DNA of 64,000 nucleotides. It comes from Paenibacillus sabinae T27. GTDB taxonomy: Bacteria > Bacillota > Bacilli > Paenibacillales > Paenibacillaceae. The position numbers were made by a program, and so were the translations under genes. Location: the NCBI RefSeq assembly GCF_000612505.1, contig NZ_CP004078.1, positions 1,290,001 to 1,354,000 of the forward strand. The letters run 5' to 3'. The notes below the pieces were generated by a model. That model was not told where the DNA came from. It searched no databases and saw only the letters and a list, made by a program, of their open reading frames with translations. Below, one piece after another: positions 16,745 to 26,398 of this stretch; the stretch's first letter is position 1, and every line of letters starts with the position of its first letter.

Positions 16745-17887
16745 TTACTTTACTGGGGGCCTACTGTCGATGATCAGCTGAGCTTCTTCTTTTGTAAGGT
16801 CGTAATTCAAAAACTGCTTATAAAAGCTCACGGTTTCCTGCACCATGTCAACACCTTGGAACAGATCGGGATGCAGCGTTTTGGCCGCCCATTGGATTTG
16901 CAGCGCCGCTTCGGCGCCGTAACGGTCCCAGAGGAAAGCGCCGCTTGGGTTGTTATACACATGGCCGTTCTTGACGGCGTTCAGTGTCTTCCAGGCAGGA
17001 TCGTCCATGATGTGGTCGGTATCCGCTAGCCCGCTGCCGATCATAATGTAATCCGGATTCCAAGAGATGATCTGCTCAAGGCTTACCGGCTTCATGTTGC
17101 CGCTTAGCTCTTGTGCCGCGTTGATGCCCCCCGCCACTTCAATCCAGTTCTGGATCATGGTGTCCTTGCCGTCTACCTGAAGCGGTGACAGGGACTGAAT
17201 ATGCAGTACTTTGGGCTTGTCGGAGTCTGGGATTTTGGAAGTCACGGCTGTTATTTCTTTCAGCTTCCCGTCCAGATAGCCGATAAAGGAGTCGGCCCGC
17301 CGGCTCGCATCGTCTCCAAGGATTTGACCCGTAAGGCGGAAGCATTCTTTCATCTCGTCAAAGTTCGTAAAGTTCAGCGCCACTGTGGGAATTCCCGCAT
17401 TTTCCAGAGGCTGGATCAACGGAGAACCGGTTGATGCAAAGGCGATATCGGGCTTGTTCTTCAGCACCTCTTCCATTTGCGCTTCGGATTTGGTGAAGGC
17501 GGTCACGGCGTTGTTCATTTGCGGATTTACTTTGTACAGCCAGGGAACCGACTTGGGGGTGGAGATGGTGGACACGATTTTGCCGCCTGCACCAAGAATC
17601 GTGACGACCTCATTATGAGCTGGCCAAGTATCGGCGATCTTGTTGATTTGCGCGGGAACCGTAACCTGGCGTCCGTCGGTATCCTTGATGGTCTTGGCAG
17701 TCCCGTCGTCCCCTGCCACTTGTGCCTGTGATGCTTGCGGGGAGGCAGCGGGCGAAGCAGCGCTTTCGTTTGCATTATTTGCCCCGCATCCGGCCAGAAC
17801 CAGAATTAATGCAGCGGACAGCATGAGTGCGGGCAGGTGTTTTTCCTTCAGTTTACGATATAGATTACAATACAGTTTGCTACACAT
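16745..17887 (-). CDS. Iron-complex-type ABC transporter substrate-binding lipoprotein
   Basis: 380 aa from ATG 17887, placed 7 nt after ACAGGAGG. Signal peptide with lipobox LAGC (Cys34), an Ala/Ser/Pro linker, then a FecB/BtuF-type class III binding fold (DGRQVTVPAQINKIADTWPAH, EVLKNKPDIAFAS). It should deliver a metal chelate, siderophore, heme or corrinoid to the permease; the exact ligand cannot be read from sequence. It is the last gene of the leftward permease-ATPase-binding protein unit, 61 nt after the ATPase. Confidence 0.85.
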   Translation of the reverse strand: MCSKLYCNLYRKLKEKHLPALMLSAALILVLAGCGANNANESAASPAASPQASQAQVAGDDGTAKTIKDTDGRQVTVPAQINKIADTWPAHNEVVTILGAGGKIVSTISTPKSVPWLYKVNPQMNNAVTAFTKSEAQMEEVLKNKPDIAFASTGSPLIQPLENAGIPTVALNFTNFDEMKECFRLTGQILGDDASRRADSFIGYLDGKLKEITAVTSKIPDSDKPKVLHIQSLSPLQVDGKDTMIQNWIEVAGGINAAQELSGNMKPVSLEQIISWNPDYIMIGSGLADTDHIMDDPAWKTLNAVKNGHVYNNPSGAFLWDRYGAEAALQIQWAAKTLHPDLFQGVDMVQETVSFYKQFLNYDLTKEEAQLIIDSRPPVK

Positions 17888-17948
17888 GACAATACCTCCT
17901 GTTTGGATATATGGAAACGTCATTCAGACGTTCCTGGGCAATTTGGCT

Positions 17949-18731
17949 CTACGCTTGCATAAGCGGTATGCAGGTCTTCACTTTCTGTCCATTTGCGGCG
18001 GTAAACTCCGCTACTTCAACATCAATGCCGTAAGCGGATTTCAGATTTCCGGATGTTACGACTTCTTTAACGGTGCCTGCCAAAAAAGGCTGTCCCCGGC
18101 GCAATAGCGCCGCCTTGTCGGAGCATAAAAAAGCGTGGTCCGGAAAATGCGACGTCATGACGACCGTCATTCCCCGGTTGCTGAGCAGCCGGATCTGTTC
18201 CAGCATCCGGATCTGATTGCCGAAATCGAGATTGGACGTCGGCTCGTCCATAATCAGGATGTCAGACCGCTGCGCCAGCGCCCGGGCGATCAGGACCAAC
18301 TGCCGCTCTCCGCCGCTCAGTTCCGTATAGATCCGGTCCCGGAGGGGATGAATCTGAAGACTGTGCAGGGCTTCGTCTGCAATGCGCTTATCTTTGGCAT
18401 TCGGTGCCGCGAACCAGCCGAGATGGGCGGTGCGGCCCATTGTCACCACATCGATGACACGATAAGGGAATGGGGCACTGTGCGCCTGGGGAACATAACC
18501 TATGGCCCGGGCCAGCATTTGTCTCGACCATCCTGCGGTGCTGTGCCCATTGATACTAATGGTTCCTTCCAAGGGCTTCAGGAAAGAAAGCAGGGTTTTG
18601 AACAAGGTTGTTTTCCCTGCGCCGTTGGGACCCAGCAGGCACATAATCTCTCCGGCCCTTACCGAAAAAGAGACATCTCTGACCACCGGCTTTCCGTCAT
18701 ATCCACAGGAAAGGTCCTGGATTTCCAGCAT
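17949..18731 (-). CDS. Iron-complex-type ABC transporter ATPase
   Basis: 260 aa. Walker A GPNGAGKTT (34-42), signature LSGGERQ, Walker B ILIMDEPTSNLD and the H-loop MTSHFPDH are present. FepC/BtuD-type. Start and permease stop share one base (TAATG), so translation is coupled. It powers uptake by the FecCD-type permease. Confidence 0.93.
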   Translation of the reverse strand: MLEIQDLSCGYDGKPVVRDVSFSVRAGEIMCLLGPNGAGKTTLFKTLLSFLKPLEGTISINGHSTAGWSRQMLARAIGYVPQAHSAPFPYRVIDVVTMGRTAHLGWFAAPNAKDKRIADEALHSLQIHPLRDRIYTELSGGERQLVLIARALAQRSDILIMDEPTSNLDFGNQIRMLEQIRLLSNRGMTVVMTSHFPDHAFLCSDKAALLRRGQPFLAGTVKEVVTSGNLKSAYGIDVEVAEFTAANGQKVKTCIPLMQA

Positions 18732-19804
18732 TATTCCCAGCTCCTTTTTCCGGTAATGAGCAGCAATATGAAAAAGGGAGCGCCAATTAGGGCGGTCAAA
18801 ATTCCAAGTGGGATTTCCAGGGTAAGCGCGCTGCGGGCGATATCATCGACAAGCAGTAAATACGCTGCGCCGTAAAGCGCGGAGACAGGCAGCAGCACTT
18901 TGTAGTTAGGTCCGACAACCATGCGGGAGAGATGCGGCACGATTAGACCTACCCAGCCAATGATTCCGCTGACGGAAACGGCAGCGGCGGTCAGCAGTGT
19001 GGAGCTGATGATGGTGATGAACCGAATGCGCGTTGTATTGACGCCCAGCGCCTGGGCTTCTTCCTCGCCGAAAGACAGCACATTCAGCTTCCAACGCAGC
19101 AGGAGCAGCGGCGTCAAGCCGATCAGCACGAGCGGAGCAAGGATGATGAGATCATTGGGTCCGGTGAGAGACAAGCCGCCCATCAGCCAGAACGTAATGG
19201 CGGGAAGCTTGTTGTCAGGATCGGCAGCCAGCTTGGTGATTGATGTAAGCGCAGTGAACACGGTGGAAATGACGATCCCGGTCAGTACGAGGGAAAGTAC
19301 CGCTCCGCCCCTGCGGCTGACAATCGATCCGATGAAGGTGGTTAGCGCCACCGCCCCCATGCCCATCAGGAACGACATGAGCTGAATGCCGGCAGGGCCG
19401 TACGACATGAGCATCGCCAGCGCCGCGCCGAATCCCGCTCCGGCCGAGGCACCCAAAATATCCGGCGATACCATCGGATTGCGGAACAAGCCCTGATATG
19501 ATGCGCCGGCGGCGGCCAGCGCTCCGCCGACCAGCAGAGCGGCTGCGATTCGCGGAAGGCGCACATGGAGCAGGACGATGCTTGTGGAAGCCGGTCCCGG
19601 ATCGGGCAATCCGAGCAGATGGGCCCGAATGATGTCCGCCATCTGCGGCAGCGAAACGCTGTAACGCCCCATGGTAAAGGACAGGAGCAGTACTGCAAAC
19701 GGCAGCCCGAATATCAGAACGATGCGAACTGCCCGTTTGAGCATGCCGCGAAATTCTGCCGGTTGACCGGGTATAGCGTAAGTTTGGTTCCTCTTCGGGT
19801 TCAT
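18731..19804 (-). CDS. FecCD-family ABC transporter permease
   Basis: 357 aa with about nine to ten membrane segments. Family marks include LRLPRIAAALLVGGALAAAG, LGASAGAGFG and GLIVPHLSRM. It forms the homodimeric channel for siderophore, heme or cobalamin uptake. First gene of the leftward operon, with AAGGAGGA before the ATG. The upstream region is very AT-rich. A Fur-type site is plausible but not certain from inspection. Confidence 0.93.
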   Translation of the reverse strand: MNPKRNQTYAIPGQPAEFRGMLKRAVRIVLIFGLPFAVLLLSFTMGRYSVSLPQMADIIRAHLLGLPDPGPASTSIVLLHVRLPRIAAALLVGGALAAAGASYQGLFRNPMVSPDILGASAGAGFGAALAMLMSYGPAGIQLMSFLMGMGAVALTTFIGSIVSRRGGAVLSLVLTGIVISTVFTALTSITKLAADPDNKLPAITFWLMGGLSLTGPNDLIILAPLVLIGLTPLLLLRWKLNVLSFGEEEAQALGVNTTRIRFITIISSTLLTAAAVSVSGIIGWVGLIVPHLSRMVVGPNYKVLLPVSALYGAAYLLLVDDIARSALTLEIPLGILTALIGAPFFILLLITGKRSWE

Positions 19805-20137
19805 TCTGCATCCTCCTTTTCTGAAAATATTCTGAAACCGAAGCTTTTTACATTTTGATATAAATAGAAAAGTTTCGTTATGACATTTTGCATAAATGAA
19901 TTATGTTTATATATATTTAGATATATTTTGAATGTTGAAAAACGGCTTATTGCCTTGCTTCACAACTGCTTTTATCCAAATTTGAACATTTACCGATTTT
20001 TTTTGTTTTTTTCAGCTGGCGTCTCCTCTCGGCTTCGGTTGACATCACTCCTAAAATTCTTTAAGATGTCTAAGTATCTGTACTTTCGAACGAGAACATA
20101 TTGGACGAGCCAAAATTAAAGATAACAGGTGATGAAC
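19805..20137. other. 333-bp AT-rich intergenic region
   Basis: It separates the leftward transporter operon from a rightward small gene. No credible gene: the frame at 19880-20119 lacks a ribosome site and has atypical composition. It should contain two divergent promoters. TTATG-N8-CATAA near 19878-19895 is a weak palindrome. Confidence 0.4.
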
Positions 20138-20416
20138 ATGTCTTATAAACCGGTAATTACGAACGTGACGAAGGCCAGCAGCAACGACAAGGAAGGGCTG
20201 TACGAATTCATTATCAAGCTAGCCGACGGAACGGAGTGCCGCGCGTTCTACCATCGGTTTCCGGAGTGGAGAATGACGAACATCAGCCGTCTGCTCAAGA
20301 CTCCCTGCCCAATTTGCCGCAAGGATTTCATCTGTAAATGTATGGAAGCCTTCACCGGTGAACTGGAAGACCAAATGATCGGCGATAACTGGATTGAGAA
20401 GACGACAGCCGAGTAA
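20138..20416 (+). CDS. Conserved hypothetical with CPIC/CKC cysteines
   Basis: 92 aa from the ATG that follows AGGTGATGAAC. N-terminal beta-rich segment, then a TPCPICRKDFICKCME stretch whose four cysteines could bind a metal, and an acidic end. I do not recognise a named family. Single gene followed by a terminator. Confidence 0.7.
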   Translation: MSYKPVITNVTKASSNDKEGLYEFIIKLADGTECRAFYHRFPEWRMTNISRLLKTPCPICRKDFICKCMEAFTGELEDQMIGDNWIEKTTAE

Positions 20417-20434
20417 AGACGAAGAAATGTGGAG

Positions 20435-20459
20435 ACGCGGGAATTATCCCGCGTTTTTG
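20435..20459 (+). terminator. Terminator after the 92-aa hypothetical gene
   Basis: A perfect 8-bp stem ACGCGGGA/TCCCGCGT with an ATTA loop and a T run. Confidence 0.88.
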
Positions 20460-20510
20460 TTTTGCCGAAAAATGGGGAAGGATAGAGTATACAGAAAGGA
20501 GCGGACCCGG

Positions 20511-20987
20511 ATGAGCCATAAGAAAAGGAAGGAAAAGGTTGTCTTGGAGGTGCCGGGAGACCAGCAACATACCATAAAACCTGTGGATACCCTGGAGACG
20601 TCCATCGTGTTGATCGACGGTATGTGCCATTTGTGCGGTTGGCTTGTGACTTTTATTATTCCCCGCGATCCCGCAGGGCGTTTTCGCTTCGCGCCGCTGC
20701 AGAGCGACATTGGCCGTGAGCTTCTGGAAAAAGGCGGACTTGATGCGGATCGGCTGGATACGGTAGTGCTTGTGGAAAAAGGGGAGTATTACACGGAGTC
20801 GGCTGCGGCCCTCCGCATTCTGCGCGGGCTCCGCTTTCCCTGGCCAGCCGCGTATTTGCTGATCGCCGTGCCGGCTCCGCTGCGCAACAGGCTGTACCGG
20901 TACGTCGCGAGGAATCGTTATCGCTGGTTCGGACGCGATGAGCAGTGCCTTTTGCCTACGCCGGATATCCGGCGGCGTTTCTTATAA
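20511..20987 (+). CDS. DCC-family thiol-disulfide oxidoreductase-like protein
   Basis: 158 aa. The family signature is visible as Asp36 with Cys39-His-Leu-Cys42 (DGMCHLC), and further on a conserved SAAALRIL and the final basic RYRWFG. DCC (YuxK) proteins are thioredoxin-like; their partner is not established. ATG 20511 is 8 nt after GAAAGGAG. Confidence 0.85.
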   Translation: MSHKKRKEKVVLEVPGDQQHTIKPVDTLETSIVLIDGMCHLCGWLVTFIIPRDPAGRFRFAPLQSDIGRELLEKGGLDADRLDTVVLVEKGEYYTESAAALRILRGLRFPWPAAYLLIAVPAPLRNRLYRYVARNRYRWFGRDEQCLLPTPDIRRRFL

Positions 20988-21082
20988 GCCCGGGAATTGG
21001 AGCCCGATTATTCCGATTTTTAAATATTGCCGCTTCCCGATAAGTGTGCTAGTATAACTGTAAATTATAGGAATAGCAACGG

Positions 21083-21133
21083 AAGCACCGTTCATTTAAC
21101 CGCTTGTCGCGGTTATGAGCGGTGCTTTTTTTG
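21083..21133 (+). terminator. Terminator before the Tad operon
   Basis: A long stem AAGCACCG-TCAT.../...ATGA-CGGTGCTT, continued inward by AACCG/CGGTT, followed by seven T residues. Confidence 0.88.
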
Positions 21134-21206
21134 TTGTTTCTATACCATTTAAAGGATACTTGTCCGGTTCCCGCAGCTGCGGGGACTGAGGAAAGGGGAG
21201 GATAAA

Positions 21207-22370
21207 ATGACCGCCAGCCTCGTGCTCGCCGTGCGTGAAACCCAGTACATTGAACCGCTGCTGCATTACGTCCAGCATAGCGAGTATGGCGAAATGCTGA
21301 ATATTAAGGCGTTCAGCCGAATGGAAGCTTTTGCAGAGTACATGAAGGACGGGGAGACACCGGAGGCGGTTGTCGGCGATCCGGCATTCATCGAAGCGTG
21401 GCTGCTTGGAGGCCGGGCGGCGGTGCCGTGGGCCATTCTGGAAGAAGCGGGTGGCATGGCGTCCGGGAAGAACAAGAGCGTTATCGGCGGCAAGAAAATT
21501 GCCAAATATCAGGCGCTGCCCGCGCTGCTCACTTCCATGCTGCAGCTGTGCGACATTCAGCGAAGCCGTATGGCTCCGGCCCTGAACGAAGGCACAATGC
21601 TGCTGGGAGTGGTATCGGGAAGCGGCAGCAGCGGTAAAACGACGGTCGCGATGAACATAGCCAAGCAGCTCGGGAGTCAGGGATTGTCCGTCTTTTATCT
21701 GAATCTTGAAACGGTTGACAGTAGCGGGCTGTTCCTGCGGCCTCCAGGGGGGAATGGTTCGGGGCTTGAGCGGCTTCTCTACGAGATCCAGGCGACGAGA
21801 GAGAGCGGTAATCCTTTGGCGATCAACATAGGACATTATGCGGTCAGGCAGGAAGCGCTGCGCTGCGACACGTTCAGGCCCATAGGCAATATAAAGGAAA
21901 TGCAGCAGATGAGCGCAAGAGATGCGCAGGAACTGCTGGAGCTTCTGACTGCGAATGGCGGTTACGACGCTGTTATTGTCGATACGGGCAATATCGGGGA
22001 TGAGCGGACCGAAGCGGTGCTGCAGCGCTGCGGGCACCTTGTCTGGGTGCTGCGGGACGACGAGGTGAGCATGTTCAAGACAGGGAAATGGCTGCATCAT
22101 TTGATCTCTCCCGATGCCGGGAAGAATGGGGATTTGCTCGGCAAGAGCATGTTCGCGGTGAACTTCGCAAGGGAGAATAACCCGCAGGCGCCATTACCGG
22201 AAGGCTTGCTGCCGGATGTCGTTCTGCCCTTCATCTCTTCGTGGAGCTTGCCGAACAGAGGAGAACTGAGTCTCAATTCACCGCAGTTTCAGCGCGGTAT
22301 TCTGAAGCTGTGCGGGATGATTACGGGACTTGCGCTGCCGGGGCTGGTTTCAGGCGGAGAGAGTGTATGA
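21207..22370 (+). CDS. CpaE/TadZ-like pilus assembly ATPase
   Basis: 387 aa. An N-terminal receiver-like region without clear phospho-acceptor chemistry (1-~125) is followed by a ParA/MinD-type P-loop GSGSSGKTT at 138-146. CpaE/TadZ proteins position the Tad secretion machine in the cell. First gene of the Tad locus, with GGGGAGG upstream. It overlaps the next gene by ATGA. The N-terminal half is divergent, so the assignment rests on the P-loop type and on synteny. Confidence 0.8.
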   Translation: MTASLVLAVRETQYIEPLLHYVQHSEYGEMLNIKAFSRMEAFAEYMKDGETPEAVVGDPAFIEAWLLGGRAAVPWAILEEAGGMASGKNKSVIGGKKIAKYQALPALLTSMLQLCDIQRSRMAPALNEGTMLLGVVSGSGSSGKTTVAMNIAKQLGSQGLSVFYLNLETVDSSGLFLRPPGGNGSGLERLLYEIQATRESGNPLAINIGHYAVRQEALRCDTFRPIGNIKEMQQMSARDAQELLELLTANGGYDAVIVDTGNIGDERTEAVLQRCGHLVWVLRDDEVSMFKTGKWLHHLISPDAGKNGDLLGKSMFAVNFARENNPQAPLPEGLLPDVVLPFISSWSLPNRGELSLNSPQFQRGILKLCGMITGLALPGLVSGGESV

Positions 22371-23647
22371 ATGACGAGCTGTTCCGTAAGCTTCGCGGCG
22401 AAATACGCTCAGGGCTGGATGTGACCTCCTCCGTCGGAAACAGTGAACTGATCTCGCATATTGAAAGGACGATTTTTGAGCGGGAAGAGCTGCGGCGCTT
22501 AACGGCGCAGGAGAAGCACAGGCTTGTCCGGAGGCTGTTTGATTCTTTTCGCGGTCTGGACGTGCTTCAGCCGCTCGTGGACAATCCGGCCATCAGCGAG
22601 ATTATGGTGAACAGCCATGAGGATATTTTTGTCGAGGAGGAAGGGGAAATCCGCCGGCTGCCGCTGGCGTTCGAATCGGCTTCGAGACTGGAGGATATTA
22701 TCCAGATCGTCGTTTCCGATGTCAACCGCGTCGTCAATGAATCGTCGCCGATTGTCGATGCCCGGCTGAAAGACGGGTCGCGGGTCAATATTGTGCTCCC
22801 TCCCGTAGCGCTGAAGGGGCCGGCGATGACGATCCGCAAGTTTCCCGAGTCGCCGATGACAATGGATGACCTTGTCCGCAGAGAGGCCATCAGCCGGGAA
22901 GCGGCGGGCCTGCTTAAGACGCTAGTCGCCGCTAAATACAACATCTTTATCAGCGGCGGAACGGGTTCGGGCAAGACGACTTTCTTGAACGCTCTATCCC
23001 AATTCATTCCGTCGCAAGAGAGAGTCATTACAATTGAGGATTCGGCGGAGCTGCAAATCATTACCGTGCCGAATCTGGTGTCGCTGGAGACGAGGAACGC
23101 CAACACGGAGGGCAAAGGGGAAATCTCCATCCGCGATCTGATCCGTTCGTCGCTACGGATGCGGCCGAACCGGATCGTCATCGGCGAGGTGCGCGGCGCC
23201 GAGGCCTTGGATATGCTGCAGGCGCTTAACACTGGCCATGATGGGAGCTTGTCCACCGGCCACGCGAACAGCGCGCGCGACATGATCAGCAGGCTCGAGA
23301 CGATGGTGCTGAGCGGCGCCGATCTGCCGGTTGCGGTCGTGAGGCAGCAGATCGGCTCGGCGATCGATATTTTTGTCCATCTGGCGAGGCTGCGCGACCG
23401 TTCGCGGCGGGTCACGGAGATCAGTGAGGTCATGGGGCTGGAGGGCGGAGAAGTGAAGCTGAATCCGCTGTATGCGTTCCGCGAAACCGGCGAAGGTGAC
23501 GGCCGCCTGAAGGGTGAGCTGGAAGCTTGCGGCAACCCTTTGCGGAATACGGCAAAGCTGGTTATGGCAGGAATAGCTTTTACTCCGCTGGATCGGTTTG
23601 GCGGTGAAATTAAGAGAGGAGGAGAGACAGACGGATGTTCAAAATGA
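22367..23647 (+). CDS. CpaF/TadA-like secretion ATPase
   Basis: 426 aa. Walker A GGTGSGKTT around 197-205, Asp-box VITIEDSAEL, Walker B RIVIGEVRG and the His-box TGHDGSLSTGHAN define a type II/IV secretion ATPase of the CpaF family. It drives Flp pilus assembly. The ATG overlaps the CpaE stop (ATGA). Confidence 0.95.
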   Translation: MNDELFRKLRGEIRSGLDVTSSVGNSELISHIERTIFEREELRRLTAQEKHRLVRRLFDSFRGLDVLQPLVDNPAISEIMVNSHEDIFVEEEGEIRRLPLAFESASRLEDIIQIVVSDVNRVVNESSPIVDARLKDGSRVNIVLPPVALKGPAMTIRKFPESPMTMDDLVRREAISREAAGLLKTLVAAKYNIFISGGTGSGKTTFLNALSQFIPSQERVITIEDSAELQIITVPNLVSLETRNANTEGKGEISIRDLIRSSLRMRPNRIVIGEVRGAEALDMLQALNTGHDGSLSTGHANSARDMISRLETMVLSGADLPVAVVRQQIGSAIDIFVHLARLRDRSRRVTEISEVMGLEGGEVKLNPLYAFRETGEGDGRLKGELEACGNPLRNTAKLVMAGIAFTPLDRFGGEIKRGGETDGCSK

Positions 23648-24606
23648 CTGGAAAGGGCCGGGCACCGGGGAATTTGCTGCCAGCCGGATTTGGACCGGGC
23701 AGTCGCGAACCGGCACATGCCATAGATGCCCATCTTCATTCCGGCGGAAGGCTGGTTAAGCGCGATATCACGCGGGTTGGCCGGGGAACAGCCGATTATG
23801 CCAAGGCTCCAACCCTCCAAAGCAGCACTGGACAGGCGGGAAGGGGAGGTGCCTCTGCGCAGCAGTTGCCCGATTACACGGTGTATACGCTGAATAAGCG
23901 GCAGAGCATCGTTTCGGCAGCGGCAGGCGGGTTGATCTTGTTTGGAATCGGCTATTTGTTCTATCACAACCCGCTGATTGCCTTGGTGCTGTCGGCGGGA
24001 GGATATTTTGCCCCGCGTATATGGCGGGATTACCTGAAGAAGCGCCGGCGCGCCGCGCTCAATCTCCAGTTTAAGCAGATGCTGTTCTCGCTGTCCTCCT
24101 CGCTGTCCGCCGGAAGGTCGGTGGAGAATGCCTTTCGCGAAGCGGTGCAGGATTTGAAGATGCTGGACCCGGAGGGCGGCAGCGATATGATTGCTGAGCT
24201 GAATATCATCTGTGCGCGGCTTGAATACGGACAGCCCGTCGAAGAGGCGCTGCAGGATTTCAGCAGGAGGGCGGGAATGGAGGATATCCGGCGGTTCGCC
24301 GACGTCTTCTCCGTCTGCAAAAGGACGGGAGGTGACTTGGTGGAGGTGGTGCGACGCACCTCAAGCATTATCGGCGAGAAGCTGGATATTCAGCAGGAAA
24401 TTGCCGTCAGCGTTTCGCAGAAACGGTTCGAGTCCAAGGCTCTGCTTGTTTCTCCGCTGGTTATGCTGCTGTTTATGAGCCTTAGCGCCGGGGATTATAT
24501 GAATCCGATGTACAGTGGGATAGGCATCGTCATTTCGACCTTTGCGCTGGCTTCACTGATTCTCTGTTATTTCTGGACAAGCAAAATCATGGACATTCCG
24601 CTGTAA
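23635..24606 (+). CDS. TadB-like inner membrane platform protein
   Basis: 323 aa. A long polar N-terminal region (~1-80) is unusual. It is followed by two hydrophobic segments, the cytoplasmic type II secretion F domain (SSSLSAGRSVENAF, YGQPVEEALQDF), and C-terminal membrane helices. It forms the pilus platform with TadC. It overlaps cpaF by 13 nt and uses GAGGAGGAGA as ribosome site. Confidence 0.88.
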   Translation: MFKMTGKGRAPGNLLPAGFGPGSREPAHAIDAHLHSGGRLVKRDITRVGRGTADYAKAPTLQSSTGQAGRGGASAQQLPDYTVYTLNKRQSIVSAAAGGLILFGIGYLFYHNPLIALVLSAGGYFAPRIWRDYLKKRRRAALNLQFKQMLFSLSSSLSAGRSVENAFREAVQDLKMLDPEGGSDMIAELNIICARLEYGQPVEEALQDFSRRAGMEDIRRFADVFSVCKRTGGDLVEVVRRTSSIIGEKLDIQQEIAVSVSQKRFESKALLVSPLVMLLFMSLSAGDYMNPMYSGIGIVISTFALASLILCYFWTSKIMDIPL

Positions 24607-24611
24607 GGAGA

Positions 24612-25490
24612 GTGGGAAATCTGAGATGGATTTGCGGTTTGGCCGCTATTGCGCTTGCCCTAAGCTGGATCGCGCTCCGTACCATGAGCGGGAGAAGATA
24701 CGTTGCCTTACGAACTTTGCCTGTGGAAGGCCTTCGTCTGCGCCAAGTTTCGGAGCCGCTGCTTGTCCTGCTGGAGAAGGGGGGTATCGCCCGGAGATTT
24801 CCGGTATTCGTCTTTCGGCTGCAGCGGTCGGTGCAGCAGATCTACGGGCAGCGCCACAGCGCGGAAATAACGCTGCTGTTCATGGGAGAAATGCTGGCCT
24901 ACGGCTGGCTGTTCGCTTTGGGAGGCAGCAGCCTTACGATGCTTAGCGGTGAATCGGCCGCGTTCGTTCTTGGTATGTTGTTGGCTGTCCTGCTACCGGC
25001 CGCGCTTGCTGCCGATCTGCACAAAAAGGTCAAGCTTCGCGAACAGCTCATTATGATGGAGCTGCCGGATCTGTTAAGCGGAATCGTGCTGCTGGTCAGT
25101 GCGGGCGAAACGGTGCAGCGGGCGATTACGCGCTGTCTGGAAAGCCGGAAGAATGACGATCATCCGCTGTACCGGGAACTGCTTGTCATGACCGGCGAGT
25201 GGGAGAAGGGCTACTCGTTCCAGCAGGCTTTCGAGAATTTCAGCAAGCGCTGCGCCGTGCAGGAAGTCTCGCTTTTTACGACGACGGTCCTGCTGAACGT
25301 CCGAAGAGGGGGGAGCGATTTCGCGCTCGCGCTTCGCGATTTATCGCGGCTGCTGTGGGAGAAGCGCAAGGCGGTCAGCCGGACGAGAGGGGAGCAGGCT
25401 TCCTCAAAGCTCGTTTTTCCGATGGTTGTCATTTTTGTAGTTGTAATTGTATTGGTAGGCACTCCGGCTTTTATGATGATGAATATGTAG
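24612..25490 (+). CDS. TadC-like inner membrane platform protein
   Basis: 292 aa with a type II secretion F domain (LVSAGETVQRAITRC, GYSFQQAFENFSKR) between hydrophobic segments. It partners TadB. The start is uncertain: GTG 24612 lies only 1-2 nt after GGAG, so a near-by non-standard start (CTG 24621) cannot be excluded. It starts 5 nt after tadB. Confidence 0.85.
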   Translation: MGNLRWICGLAAIALALSWIALRTMSGRRYVALRTLPVEGLRLRQVSEPLLVLLEKGGIARRFPVFVFRLQRSVQQIYGQRHSAEITLLFMGEMLAYGWLFALGGSSLTMLSGESAAFVLGMLLAVLLPAALAADLHKKVKLREQLIMMELPDLLSGIVLLVSAGETVQRAITRCLESRKNDDHPLYRELLVMTGEWEKGYSFQQAFENFSKRCAVQEVSLFTTTVLLNVRRGGSDFALALRDLSRLLWEKRKAVSRTRGEQASSKLVFPMVVIFVVVIVLVGTPAFMMMNM

Positions 25491-25502
25491 GAGGTAGAGA
25501 GC

Positions 25503-25691
25503 ATGTTAGCGATTGTGGAGAAGAGCAAAAGTTTTTGGCGGGATGAGGAAGGTCTGGGCACACTCGAAATGATTCTGATTATTGCCGTACTGGTCGCAGT
25601 TGTCGTATTGTTCCGCCAAAAGATCAAAGAGGTGATCTCGGATCTGATCGATACCGCCGGCGAAAAGAGCCAGGAAGTATTTGAAGAATAA
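25503..25691 (+). CDS. Flp-type IVb pilin
   Basis: 62 aa. Short N-terminus with acidic DEE, then G17-LGTLE22 with Glu at position +5 of the presumed mature protein, and a hydrophobic helix (MILIIAVLVAVVVLF). This is the pattern of Flp1-type pilins cleaved by the prepilin peptidase encoded downstream. It is probably the main pilus subunit. AGGAGGTAGAGAGC precedes the ATG. Confidence 0.9.
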   Translation: MLAIVEKSKSFWRDEEGLGTLEMILIIAVLVAVVVLFRQKIKEVISDLIDTAGEKSQEVFEE

Positions 25692-26376
25692 TCCGATTGC
25701 GATGCTGAACAAAATCCGTAACGACGAAGGAAGCTTCACCGTCGAGGCGGCTATGGTGCTGCCGATCATCATGTGCGTAACCATGCTGCTGCTGTTCTTC
25801 TGTTTGTACAGCTACCAGAAGTCGATGCTGCTCCAAATGGCCTCTTCCGCATCCGAACGTGCGGCCTATAACTGGGACAACAGCCACAAAGCCGGAGACG
25901 GATCGTTTCCGCAGGGGGAATATGATTCCCTCTATTGGAGAATTGGAGACGACCGTCTGCTGGGCAGCCTGTTCGGGAGCGGAGAGAACGGCTCAGCCGC
26001 AGCCATAGAGCTGCCGGACGGCGGAGCGGAAGAGGGCAATCTTCCGGCGGTCAAGCTGGAAAAGTCCGCGATGAGAATGCCGGACAACATCAGGGGAGAA
26101 ATGAGCTACAGCTATGCCCTTACGGGAAGAAAAGTAAAAACCAGGCTTCAGCGGATGCTGAACCTGCCTGTTCTGGACGAGATTCTTTCGGATAGAGCCA
26201 GGCCCGAGGTGGCCGCGCAGTCTCTTGTTGCCGAGCCGGTTGAGTTTATCCGCACCGTGGAGTTGATGCGTTACTATGGAGCCAAATTTCACGGGAACAC
26301 GGGAAATCCGGAACCGGAGCAGGCCATGAAGAGGCAGGATGCTTCCTCTATGATGTCCAAACTCGGCAAACGGTAA
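25681..26376 (+). CDS. TadE-like pseudopilin, first copy
   Basis: 231 aa. The N-terminal DEGSFTVEAAMVLPI motif (Glu22) and one membrane helix are typical of TadE/TadF minor pilins. The remainder is an extracytoplasmic domain. It starts at TTG with AGGAAG close upstream and overlaps the end of the flp gene by 11 nt. The next ATG (25702) lacks a ribosome site. Confidence 0.8.
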   Translation: MKNNPIAMLNKIRNDEGSFTVEAAMVLPIIMCVTMLLLFFCLYSYQKSMLLQMASSASERAAYNWDNSHKAGDGSFPQGEYDSLYWRIGDDRLLGSLFGSGENGSAAAIELPDGGAEEGNLPAVKLEKSAMRMPDNIRGEMSYSYALTGRKVKTRLQRMLNLPVLDEILSDRARPEVAAQSLVAEPVEFIRTVELMRYYGAKFHGNTGNPEPEQAMKRQDASSMMSKLGKR

Positions 26377-26398
26377 CTTGGGAAGGATGAATAAACAA

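Noticed and set aside
19880..20119. 79-codon frame in the AT-rich gap
   Set aside because: No ribosome site and a Phe/Leu/Tyr-rich sequence expected from AT-rich non-coding DNA.
21096..22100. 334-codon leftward frame opposite the CpaE-like gene
   Set aside because: Its start and end ignore the terminator, and it is antisense to a supported P-loop gene.
22567..23967. 466-codon leftward frame
   Set aside because: Opposite the CpaF gene; Ser- and Arg-rich low-quality protein typical of antisense frames in GC-rich DNA.
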